Of a stretch of 64,000 bases of DNA, positions 1 through 8,251 are shown piece after piece. The notes under the pieces were generated by a model that ran no database searches, had not been told where the DNA came from, and saw only the letters and a list, made by a program, of their open reading frames with translations. The DNA is taken from NCBI GenBank assembly GCA_020633555.1, contig JACKDL010000002.1, positions 62,001 through 126,000 on the forward strand, written 5' to 3'. Made by a program: the position numbers and the translations under genes. Source of the stretch: Myxococcales bacterium. GTDB lineage: Bacteria; Myxococcota_A; Bradymonadia; UBA7976; UBA1532. Positions within the stretch are counted from its first letter, which is position 1. Every line of letters begins with the position of its first letter.

Positions 1-3000
1 TGGCCGGGCGGATCCACGCCGAGGACATCACCATCCAGTCGCCGCGGGTGCGCCTGGTGCGCCGCGTACACGCCACCGAGCTGGACGAGTGGGGGCTGCC
101 CGAAGAGGCCTTCAACATCGAGGAGCTGTTCTGGCCGCCGGAGCGGCTGGCCGATGACGGCGAGCCCGGCGCGGCGCCGCCGCTGGAGTTCAACCGGGCC
201 CGCATCGTGGACGGGCGCTGCATCGTGGACATGGATCCCTTCTACCTGCGGGCGGTGGGCCTGGAGATCGAGGACGCCCGCTTCTCGATCCAGGACGGGA
301 TCGTGCGCATGCGGGCCGAGCGGTTCCGCATGGCCCGGGGCATGGTGCGGGTGCCCTTCAGCGCCGAGCGGCGGGTGCCCGTGGGCGAGGCCCCGCGGGA
401 TCAGGTGCTGGAGTGGCGGCTCCAGGATCTGACCGGGGAGCTCTACCGCTGGGACGATCGCTGGTTTGGGGTGGCTCGGCTGGACGCCCAGGTGGACGGC
501 GGCGAGCTGGGCCTGCGGGGCTACGGCATGCAGCTCGACACCCCTGGTCTGCCGGCGGTGCGGGGCACGGTGCGGCTGCGCACGCCCACGGTGGAGCGCT
601 GGCTGGCGCAGCTCGGGCTGGGGGACCGGGTGCGCGGCGCGGTGGCGGCCACCCTCATCGCCGACGGCGAGCTGGACGGCGCCGACGCCGATCTGACCCT
701 GGAGGGCCAGGGGCTTTCGGTGTTCGGGCTGCCGGTGGCGGATCTGTCGCTGGCCGCCCACGCCGAGGCCCTGGACGCCCTGACGCTGCACCGGCTGCAG
801 GCGAACCTGCTGGGGGGCCGGCTCGAGGCCACCGCCGACGGGGTGCTGAGCACGGGGGCCGCGGCGGTGCGGCTGGAGGCGGTGGGGGTGGATCCCACGG
901 CGCTGCCCTTCCCGCTGCCGGATCCGCTGCCGGCGCTGCTGGCGGGCAAGGCCCGGGTGGGGGTCATGGCCCGCGGCACCGATCTGCTGGGCCCGGCCCG
1001 CGAGGCGTCGGCGGCGGTGCGGGTGAACCTGGCGCGCACGGGCGGCCCGGTGTTCGGCCTGGGGCCCAAGGTGCGGGTGGACACGGCGGCGGCCTGGGAC
1101 GGCCGCGGCATCACCGTGCACGGGCTGTCCGCCGACGCGGGCACGGCCCAGGCGCAGGTGGCCGGTCGCGTGGATCTGGCCGGCGCTCAGGCGCGGCTGC
1201 GTTGGTCGGCCCGGGCCGGCGACGTGGCGCCCTTCGGCAGGCTGGTGGGCCAGCCGCTGCGTGGGCGAGTGCGCGCGAGCGGCCAGCTCTCGGGCCCGTG
1301 GGCCGCGCCGCTGGTGGCCGCCGAGGTGCGCGGCGCCGGGCTGGGGTGGCGGGATCTGGACGTGGGCGCGGTGGAGGCCGACGCCCGGCTGAACCTGGGC
1401 ACGCGGGCGCTCACGGTGCAGCGGCTGGCGGTGCAGGGCCCACTGGGCGAGGTGGCCGGCGACGGCGCCCTGGAGCTGGCCGGTCGGCAGAAGCTGAAGG
1501 CCCGCCTCACCGTGCGCGGGGTGGATCTGGGGCGGCTGCCGCTGGGGGGGCTGCCCGTGGGCGGCCGGCTGGACGGGCAGGTCACGGCGGGGGGGCGGCT
1601 GGCGGCGCCCACCGTCGAGGCCAAGGTGCGGGTGGTGAAGCCCCGCTACGACCGGCTGACCCTGCACCGGCTGGATCTGGACGGGGCCTGGGACGGCCGC
1701 GAGGTGCGCCTGCGGGACCTGTCGCTGGCGGACGACGAGGGCAAGCGGCTGACCGCCGAGGGCCGCTTCGCGCCCAGGAGCGGGCGCTTCGACGGGCGGC
1801 TGGGGCTGCTGGCCCTGGATCTGAGCCTGGTGAACCGCTTCCTGCCCGCGCCCATCCCGCTGCGGGGGCGGGTGACGGCCACCCTGGGCGGCGCGGGCAC
1901 CCTGAGCGATCCCCAGGGCGAGGGGCGGGTGGTGCTCGAGGGCATCGGCTACGACACCCTGGAGCTGGGGGAGGGCGCGCTGAGCCTGTCGGCCGGCGGC
2001 CAGATGGTGATGCTGCGGGGGCCGGTGTTCGACGCCTTCGAGATCGACGCGGCGGTGCCCACGGCGCCGGGGCCCACGGGCCGGCTGACGGTGGCCATGG
2101 ACGGGCTGGCGGTGGAGCGCTTCGTGCCGGCCATGAAGGCCGCCGACGCCCGCGCCCGGGTGACGGGCGCCATCTCGGCGTTCCTGACCGAGGACTGGCA
2201 GCTCGACCGGGTGCGCGCCCAGCTCAGCGAGGTGGCGGCCGGCCTGACCCTGCGCGACAGCGCCGGGCGGGTGGTGCGGGCCCCCGAGGCCGCCGCCTGC
2301 GACGACGAGGCGGATCCGGCGTGCGCCTCGGTGGCCCTGGTCAGCCAGAAGCCGGTGGATCTGCTGTACACCCACGCCAACCAGACCGTGCAGGTGAAGC
2401 AGTTGGCCCTGGGGGGCGGCGGCCAGAGCTTCCAGGTGACGGGCGAGGCCACGGTGGATCGCCTGGCGCTGCAGGTCATCGGCGGGCTGGATCTGGCCGG
2501 GTTGTTCCCCTTTCTGCGCTCGGCCTTCACCGAGGTGGAGGGCCGCGCCGAGCTGGCGCTGGCGGTGACGGGCGCGCCGGCGAACCCCGACTTCTCGGGC
2601 CGGGTGCGCCTGGATCAGGCCGAGCTGATCCCCCGCTCGCCCACGGTGGGCAGCGATCTGAGCCTGCTGGCGCCGGTGACCCTGACCATCGAGCCGCCCA
2701 TCGGGCCGGTGATGCCCGGGCCCGACGGGCGCCTGCCCCGGGGCCGCTTCGTGGTGGATCTGCCCCCGCAGGTGGACGGCCGGCCCAACGACTTCCGCCT
2801 GCGCCGCGACGACGGCGAGGTGGAGATCAACCTGCTCAGCGGCGACTTCGAGGACTTCCAGCCCCAGGCCCTGCGGGTGGGGCTGGCCACCGAGGAGGCG
2901 GAGCTGGATGTGCCGCGTACCCTGAACGCGGCCCTGCGCACCCAGGACGCCACCTTCGAGATGTGGGTGGATCCCAACGGCCCCCGGGGCCCCAAGAACC

Positions 3001-3983
3001 GGCTGCGGCTGGCGGGCCACATCGACATCCTGCGCGGCGAGTACACGGCGGACATCGCGCCGGCAGCCCAGATCACGCGGGGCGTGAGCGACAACTTCCG
3101 CGGCCGCAACCGGGTGCGCACGGTGAGCGTGTTCGAGCGCAGCGAGCTGATGCGCAACCTGGAGGTGGATCTGAGCCTGCGCGGCCAGGACGAGATCTTC
3201 GTGCGCAACAAGGTCACGGTGCTGGATCTGGATCTGGCGGTGGCGTTGGATCTGCGCCACGTGCGCGGCTCGCTGTACCCCAAGGGCGAGACGCCCCTGA
3301 GCATCGAGGGCACGGTGGACGTGCTGGACGACAGCCGCATCACCTACGCGCGCCGGCCCTTCGACGTGACCGTGGGGGACGTGGTGTTCGGCGCGGGCAG
3401 CTTCGTCACCGCCGACGTGGTGGCCACCCACACCTTCCGGCTGCGCACCGACCGGGCCACCCAGGCGGGCACCTTCGACCGCGGCGCCTCGGGCGACGTG
3501 CGCGAGGAGGAGGTCACCCTGACGGTGCGGGTGGGGCTGGACCAGCTCGGCGCGGACCCGGAGATCGATCTGAACCTGGCCAGCAGCAGCGGGGCGAGCA
3601 AGATCGAGGTGGCCACCCTGGTGCTCACCGGCGCGTACCCCAGCGATCTGACGGGCGCGGCGGGGGCGGCCCCGGCCACCGAGGTGCTGCTGAGCCCGGT
3701 GCTGAGCCTCATCGAGGCGCCCTTCGAAGAGACGCTGGACGTGGATCTGACCCTGACGCCGGCCACCACCGGCACCCTGTTCATCGACGCCGACAAGATC
3801 CTCAGCCGGCGCCTGCGGCTGTACTCGCGCACGCCGGTGGGCGACGAGGCCGCCAACAACCTGCAGACCTTCGGCCTGGAGTACCGCCTGAACAACGAGG
3901 TCACCGGCGAGCTGACCAACGAGCAGCTCGGCAACCTGAACTCCACCAGCGGGCGGCTGCGGTTCCGTCTGCTGCTCGACTGA
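1..3983 (+). CDS. tamB: Translocation/assembly module TamB (5' partial)
   Basis: The reading frame is open from base 3 through a GTG at 48 with no stop, so the true start lies left of the window; about 1326 residues are visible. The protein is a long run of amphipathic beta-strand repeats typical of TamB/AsmA-like bridging proteins. The last ~450 residues match the TamB (DUF490) C-terminal domain, including the late 'FDVTVGDVVFG' segment and a strand-rich end near 'LEYRLNNEVTGELT'. TamB is an inner-membrane-anchored periplasmic protein that works with an Omp85 partner in outer-membrane protein insertion and probably lipid transport. The partner, a TamA-like gene, begins 13 bases downstream, which supports a tam operon. 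The N-terminal anchor is not in the window. Family assignment is confident; the exact role is inferred from the family. Confidence 0.9.
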   Translation, partial: AGRIHAEDITIQSPRVRLVRRVHATELDEWGLPEEAFNIEELFWPPERLADDGEPGAAPPLEFNRARIVDGRCIVDMDPFYLRAVGLEIEDARFSIQDGIVRMRAERFRMARGMVRVPFSAERRVPVGEAPRDQVLEWRLQDLTGELYRWDDRWFGVARLDAQVDGGELGLRGYGMQLDTPGLPAVRGTVRLRTPTVERWLAQLGLGDRVRGAVAATLIADGELDGADADLTLEGQGLSVFGLPVADLSLAAHAEALDALTLHRLQANLLGGRLEATADGVLSTGAAAVRLEAVGVDPTALPFPLPDPLPALLAGKARVGVMARGTDLLGPAREASAAVRVNLARTGGPVFGLGPKVRVDTAAAWDGRGITVHGLSADAGTAQAQVAGRVDLAGAQARLRWSARAGDVAPFGRLVGQPLRGRVRASGQLSGPWAAPLVAAEVRGAGLGWRDLDVGAVEADARLNLGTRALTVQRLAVQGPLGEVAGDGALELAGRQKLKARLTVRGVDLGRLPLGGLPVGGRLDGQVTAGGRLAAPTVEAKVRVVKPRYDRLTLHRLDLDGAWDGREVRLRDLSLADDEGKRLTAEGRFAPRSGRFDGRLGLLALDLSLVNRFLPAPIPLRGRVTATLGGAGTLSDPQGEGRVVLEGIGYDTLELGEGALSLSAGGQMVMLRGPVFDAFEIDAAVPTAPGPTGRLTVAMDGLAVERFVPAMKAADARARVTGAISAFLTEDWQLDRVRAQLSEVAAGLTLRDSAGRVVRAPEAAACDDEADPACASVALVSQKPVDLLYTHANQTVQVKQLALGGGGQSFQVTGEATVDRLALQVIGGLDLAGLFPFLRSAFTEVEGRAELALAVTGAPANPDFSGRVRLDQAELIPRSPTVGSDLSLLAPVTLTIEPPIGPVMPGPDGRLPRGRFVVDLPPQVDGRPNDFRLRRDDGEVEINLLSGDFEDFQPQALRVGLATEEAELDVPRTLNAALRTQDATFEMWVDPNGPRGPKNRLRLAGHIDILRGEYTADIAPAAQITRGVSDNFRGRNRVRTVSVFERSELMRNLEVDLSLRGQDEIFVRNKVTVLDLDLAVALDLRHVRGSLYPKGETPLSIEGTVDVLDDSRITYARRPFDVTVGDVVFGAGSFVTADVVATHTFRLRTDRATQAGTFDRGASGDVREEEVTLTVRVGLDQLGADPEIDLNLASSSGASKIEVATLVLTGAYPSDLTGAAGAAPATEVLLSPVLSLIEAPFEETLDVDLTLTPATTGTLFIDADKILSRRLRLYSRTPVGDEAANNLQTFGLEYRLNNEVTGELTNEQLGNLNSTSGRLRFRLLLD

Positions 3984-3996
3984 GGTTGTCGGCCTG

Positions 3997-6900
3997 ATGC
4001 TGCGCGCGCTGCCCCTGCTGCTGCTGGTCGCCCTGGCGACGCCGGCCCGCGCCCAGCGGGGCGGGCCCGATCCCAGCGAGGCCTTCGCCCAGGCCTTCGC
4101 GGGGCAGGGGGCCGAGGGGAAGATCCTGCGGCGGGCCGAGCTGGTGTGCGACATCCCCCGTTGCGAGGAGCCTGTCCGCAAGGCGCGGCTCGAGCGGCTG
4201 CTGCGGCTGGTGCCGGGCGAGCCCGTGCGGGCGACCCTGGTGGGCGGGGCGTGGTCGCGGCTGCGGCGCACGGGGCTGTTCAGCGAGGTGGCGGTCACGG
4301 CGACCCCCGTGCCCGGCGTGACGCCCGCCACGGTGGATCTGACCTTCCGCGCCGTGGGCGTGGTGGTGATCACCGAGCTGAACATCGAGTACGCCGACTG
4401 GCGCTCGGGGGTGTACCCGCGCCAGTTCCGCAGCGAGATCCGCAAGCGGTTGCGCTTCCGCAAGGGCGGGCCCTTCCCGCCGCAGGTGGACGGCCAGTTC
4501 CGGCCCGCCGACGCCCGGGATCTGGAGGCCCAGCGCCAGGCCATCGTGAAGCTGTACGCCGATCAGGGCTACGACGGCACCGCCGTGCGCATCGATCCGC
4601 GCTACGCGAAGGACGGCAAGACCGTCGAGGTGACGGTGGTGGTGGACGAGGGCCGCCAGCCGCGCTTCGGCGGGGTGCTGCTCGCGGGCAACCGGAGCTT
4701 CCCCTACAACAAGATCGTCAGCTACCTGTCCACCGGCGAGCGCGCCCACTTCTGGCCACAGTTCTTCAACATCTTCGGCGTCGGCCGCTATGACGAGCGG
4801 GCTTTGAAGCTGGAGCTGAAGGCCGTGGAGGCCCGCTACCGCGAGGAGGGCTGGGTGTCGGCCCGGGTGCGGCTGGCCGGCGAGGCGGCCCGCGAGGGCG
4901 AGGCGGCCTTCCCCCGGGTGCGGGTGCGCGAGGGGCCCCACGTGGAGGTGCGCTTCGAGGGCAACGCCGCCCTGGACGACGACGATCTGCGGGCGGTGCT
5001 GACCTTCGCCGAGAACGGCGCCTGGGACGACACCGAGGTGCAGGCGAGCGCCCTGGCCATCGTGGACGCCTACCAGGCCACCAGCCGCTACTTCGCCGAG
5101 GTGGAGCCCGAGGTGGAGCGGCTGAGCCGCGACGCGGTGCGCATCACCTTCCACGTCACCGAGGGGCCGCCGGTGTACGTGGCCCGGGTGGTCCTGCGCG
5201 GCCCCCAGATCCTGGCCCGCGAGCGGGTGCTGGGGGTCATGCAGACCAAGGGCGTGGCCCCCGACGGGGTGATCAACAGCCTGGCCGCCTCGGACGGCGT
5301 GCTGCAGGACGGCCGGGTGATCAACGACCTGATCGCCATCCGCGACCTGTACCGCGACGAGGGCATGCCCCGGGTGCAGTTCCGCTGCGCGCCCAGCGAG
5401 GACACCGCCGCCTGGAACGCCCTGCGGGGGGTGCGCGCGCGGCTGGCGGCCCGCAAGGGCGCCCCCGCGGACCCCACCCGCTTCGGGCCGGCGGTACACC
5501 CCGATCTGTTCGACGGCCAGCCCGATCTGTGGAGCGACGATCCGGTGGGCCAGCGCTGCTTCTGGGTGGAGCCCCTGGCCGACCCCCGGCTGGTGGTGCT
5601 GCACATCGAGCTGACCGAGGGGCTGCGCAGCACCACCAACGGCCTCGACGTACGGCGGTTCCTGCGCGGGCTCACCCCCGCCGAGCAGGACGACGCCTGG
5701 GAGCTGTTCGAGAACCAGGGCCTGGCGGATCGCACCCGGCGCTTCCTGCGGCGGGCCGGCCTGAACAAGGCCAAGCTGCAGAGCGTGCAGGGCTTTTTGC
5801 TGCGGCAGCTCCACCAGGACGGCTACCTGAAGGCCACGGTGACGCCCGCGTGCGTGACCACCGAGGGCGAGGGGGACTGCAGCCCCGAGCGCCTGTACGG
5901 CGAGGCCCTGAGCACGGTGCACTTCGACATCGAGCCGGGCATCCGCACCCGGGTGGACGGGATCCTGCTCAACGGCAACCTGCGCACGGACTCGGACATA
6001 CTGCGCAACGAGATCGTGCTGGAGGACGGCGGGCCGCTGGGCACCGAGGCGCTGTTCCTGAGCCAGGCGAACCTGCGCTCGCTGGGCATCTTCGACGCCG
6101 TGCGGGTGGAGACGCTGAGCGACGGTGGCACCGAGACGGCGGCGGGCGAGCGGCGGGCGGCGGTGATGGTCACCGTCGAGGAGGGCCGCTACCAGGTGCT
6201 CGATGCCCTGCTGGGTCTTCAGCTCGACAGCTCGCCGGTGCAGACGGCCACCACCATCCCGGTGCTCTACACGGGCAGCCTGTCGCTGCGTGACAAGAAC
6301 TTCGCCGGGCGCGCCTTGGAGGTGGGTCTGGGCGCCAACCACGCCAACCGCATCGACGCCCCCCAGGACATCGAGGGCGACTTCGCGAGCTGGGAGGCGG
6401 GCCCCTTCCTGAAGGACCGGCGCCTGTTCGGCACTCGCCTGAACCTGAACACCGAGCTCACCTTCCGGCAGGGGCGCACCGCCCAGCGCGACGCCTACCA
6501 GCAGCTCGGCCGCCTGGAGGGGGTGGTGAGCTACGACTTCTTCAACCTGAGCTACCCCGATCGCTGGGGGCAAGGCCTGCGGGCCACGGTGTCGAGCGAG
6601 CTGCGGGTGGAGCGGCGGCGCGGGCTGAGCGTGAACGACGAGCGGCCGCCCTTCGCCGGGGTCACCACCTCGGTGGACGTGGAGCCGGCCATCACCTGGG
6701 ACCGGCGCGACAACCCCCTGCACCCGAGCCGCGGCTGGTTCGCCAGCCTGGCCAGCCAGGCGCTGGTGAGCGTGGACACCCAGGCCGCCGCCCTGAGCTT
6801 CCGCGAGGTGTTCATCGCCCAGTACGTGCAGTCGTTCTTCCGCAACCGGCTGATCGTGGTGCCATCGGCCCGGGTGGGCGCCATCCAGACCGACCAGTTC

Positions 6901-7350
6901 GAGGCGGATCTGCGCGCCGACTTCCTGTTCAAGGCCGGCGGTGACGGGGTGGTGCTGCCCGTGCGCGGCTACGCCGACGCCACCATCGACGCGTGCGGGG
7001 GGCGGCGCCGCAACACCTGGTGTGCCGACGAGCTGCCCGACGCGGGGGACGTGGTGGACACCATCCCCACCGTGGGCGGGCGGGCCATGGCGCTGGGCAG
7101 CCTGGAGCTGCGCTGGCCCACCTTCCTGCTCGATGACTTCTGGTTCACGGCCTTCACCGACGTGGGCGCCGTGGCCGCCGACTGGCAGGCCATGAACCCC
7201 GACCGCTTCCACCCCAGCGTGGGCGGCGGCCTGCGCTGGCTGGTCACCGGGCAGATCCCGCTGCGAATCGACATCGCCTACCCGCTGAAGGAGACGGTGT
7301 TCGCGCCCCAGACCGCCCGGGTGCATTTCAACATCTTCTATACGCTTTGA
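3997..7350 (+). CDS. tamA: Omp85-family outer-membrane assembly protein (TamA/BamA-like)
   Basis: This is a 1117-residue protein with a Sec signal peptide (residues 1-19, ending ARA). It has about six POTRA-like units between residues ~35 and ~730; the last contains 'GILLNGNLRTDSDILRNEI' and 'LGIFDAVRVE'. A C-terminal 16-strand Omp85 barrel (about 740-1117) ends in aromatic-rich 'FNIFYTL'. Omp85 proteins insert beta-barrels into the outer membrane. It lies 13 bases after tamB, so TamA is the likeliest identity. It is longer than classic TamA (three POTRAs) or BamA (five), and a ~100-residue Cys-containing stretch around residues 465-560 interrupts the POTRA array. BamA remains an alternative name because many Myxococcota have several paralogues. 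Confidence 0.88.
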   Translation: MLRALPLLLLVALATPARAQRGGPDPSEAFAQAFAGQGAEGKILRRAELVCDIPRCEEPVRKARLERLLRLVPGEPVRATLVGGAWSRLRRTGLFSEVAVTATPVPGVTPATVDLTFRAVGVVVITELNIEYADWRSGVYPRQFRSEIRKRLRFRKGGPFPPQVDGQFRPADARDLEAQRQAIVKLYADQGYDGTAVRIDPRYAKDGKTVEVTVVVDEGRQPRFGGVLLAGNRSFPYNKIVSYLSTGERAHFWPQFFNIFGVGRYDERALKLELKAVEARYREEGWVSARVRLAGEAAREGEAAFPRVRVREGPHVEVRFEGNAALDDDDLRAVLTFAENGAWDDTEVQASALAIVDAYQATSRYFAEVEPEVERLSRDAVRITFHVTEGPPVYVARVVLRGPQILARERVLGVMQTKGVAPDGVINSLAASDGVLQDGRVINDLIAIRDLYRDEGMPRVQFRCAPSEDTAAWNALRGVRARLAARKGAPADPTRFGPAVHPDLFDGQPDLWSDDPVGQRCFWVEPLADPRLVVLHIELTEGLRSTTNGLDVRRFLRGLTPAEQDDAWELFENQGLADRTRRFLRRAGLNKAKLQSVQGFLLRQLHQDGYLKATVTPACVTTEGEGDCSPERLYGEALSTVHFDIEPGIRTRVDGILLNGNLRTDSDILRNEIVLEDGGPLGTEALFLSQANLRSLGIFDAVRVETLSDGGTETAAGERRAAVMVTVEEGRYQVLDALLGLQLDSSPVQTATTIPVLYTGSLSLRDKNFAGRALEVGLGANHANRIDAPQDIEGDFASWEAGPFLKDRRLFGTRLNLNTELTFRQGRTAQRDAYQQLGRLEGVVSYDFFNLSYPDRWGQGLRATVSSELRVERRRGLSVNDERPPFAGVTTSVDVEPAITWDRRDNPLHPSRGWFASLASQALVSVDTQAAALSFREVFIAQYVQSFFRNRLIVVPSARVGAIQTDQFEADLRADFLFKAGGDGVVLPVRGYADATIDACGGRRRNTWCADELPDAGDVVDTIPTVGGRAMALGSLELRWPTFLLDDFWFTAFTDVGAVAADWQAMNPDRFHPSVGGGLRWLVTGQIPLRIDIAYPLKETVFAPQTARVHFNIFYTL

Positions 7351-7484
7351 CGGCCCGGGGGGGGGCGCCGCACACTGCCGGCGCTGCGACCCGGGGCGCC
7401 GTGCGGGCGTCCCAGGCAACACCCCGGGGGCATACGGCGCGCGCCGCGCCGGTTGTTTCCCCGCCGTCGACCGCTCGGAGCGCC

Positions 7485-8246
7485 GTGCCCACCCGCCGCC
7501 AGTTCCTCGCCCAGTCCGCCGCCGCCCTGACGCTGGGGCCGGGGCTCGCCCACGCCATGGGCGCCGACACCGAGGTGGGCATCGGGCTGCTGGCCCACGG
7601 CCCGGGGGCGGACGCCCGCCCGCTGGCCGTCGAGCAGCTCATGTGGGAGGTCAGCAAGCGCACCAGCATCGACGTGCGCGAGCGGCCGGGCCGGGTGGAT
7701 CCCGCCACCGAGGCCTTGTGGGACTGGCCGCTGGTGGTGTGGATCGGCACGGAGGGCGTGCCCCCCCTGAGCGAGGCCGCCCGGGGCAACCTGCGCCGGT
7801 TCCTGAAGGCGGGCGGCACCCTGTTCATCGACGACGCTTCGCCGCCGGGCAGCGACGACTTCGACGCCAGCGTGCGCGCCGAGGTGGCCGCCCTGTGGCC
7901 CGACGGCCCGCTGGACGACCTGGACGACGAGCACACCCTGTTTCGCACCTTCTACCTGCTGGACAAGGGCTACGGGCGCATCCGCCGGCGGTCGGCGCTG
8001 CAGGGGGTGCTGTTCGATGATCGCAGCCCCATCCTCTACAGCCGCAACGACCTGTTCGGGGCCTTCGGCCGCGACACCCTGGGCCGCTGGCTGCTGCCGG
8101 TGGTGCCCGGGGGCAGCCAGCAGCGCGAGATGGCGTTCCGCACCGGGCTGAACCTGGTGATGTACGCCACCTGCCTGAACTACAAGCGCGACCAGGTGCA
8201 CACCACGGCGATCCTGCGCCGGCGCCGCTGGAAGGCGGACCGCTGA
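7485..8246 (+). CDS. DUF4159 domain protein with Tat-type signal
   Basis: The chosen start is the GTG at 7485. It follows GGAG (7477-7480) and opens directly with a twin-arginine leader (TRRQFLAQ, then a hydrophobic Ala/Leu stretch and AHA), giving 253 residues. The frame is open further upstream to 7347, but that stretch is compositionally unlike protein and lies before the signal peptide. The body matches the DUF4159 fold, related to class-I glutamine amidotransferases: 'LRRFLKAGGTLFIDDASPPG' and a C-terminal 'FRTGLNLVMYATCLNYK'. No catalytic Cys nucleophile is evident. The next gene (VWA/amidotransferase-like) starts 5 bases downstream, a pairing common in Myxococcota next to MoxR/DUF58 genes. 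The function is unknown; a periplasmic role is inferred. Confidence 0.85.
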   Translation: MPTRRQFLAQSAAALTLGPGLAHAMGADTEVGIGLLAHGPGADARPLAVEQLMWEVSKRTSIDVRERPGRVDPATEALWDWPLVVWIGTEGVPPLSEAARGNLRRFLKAGGTLFIDDASPPGSDDFDASVRAEVAALWPDGPLDDLDDEHTLFRTFYLLDKGYGRIRRRSALQGVLFDDRSPILYSRNDLFGAFGRDTLGRWLLPVVPGGSQQREMAFRTGLNLVMYATCLNYKRDQVHTTAILRRRRWKADR

Positions 8247-8251
8247 AGGCC

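Noticed and set aside
3901..7422. Very long open frame antisense to the TamA-like gene
   Set aside because: GC-rich codon bias leaves antisense frames open; the translation is His/Gln/Gly/Val-rich noise with no domain, and the sense gene has clear POTRA and barrel features.
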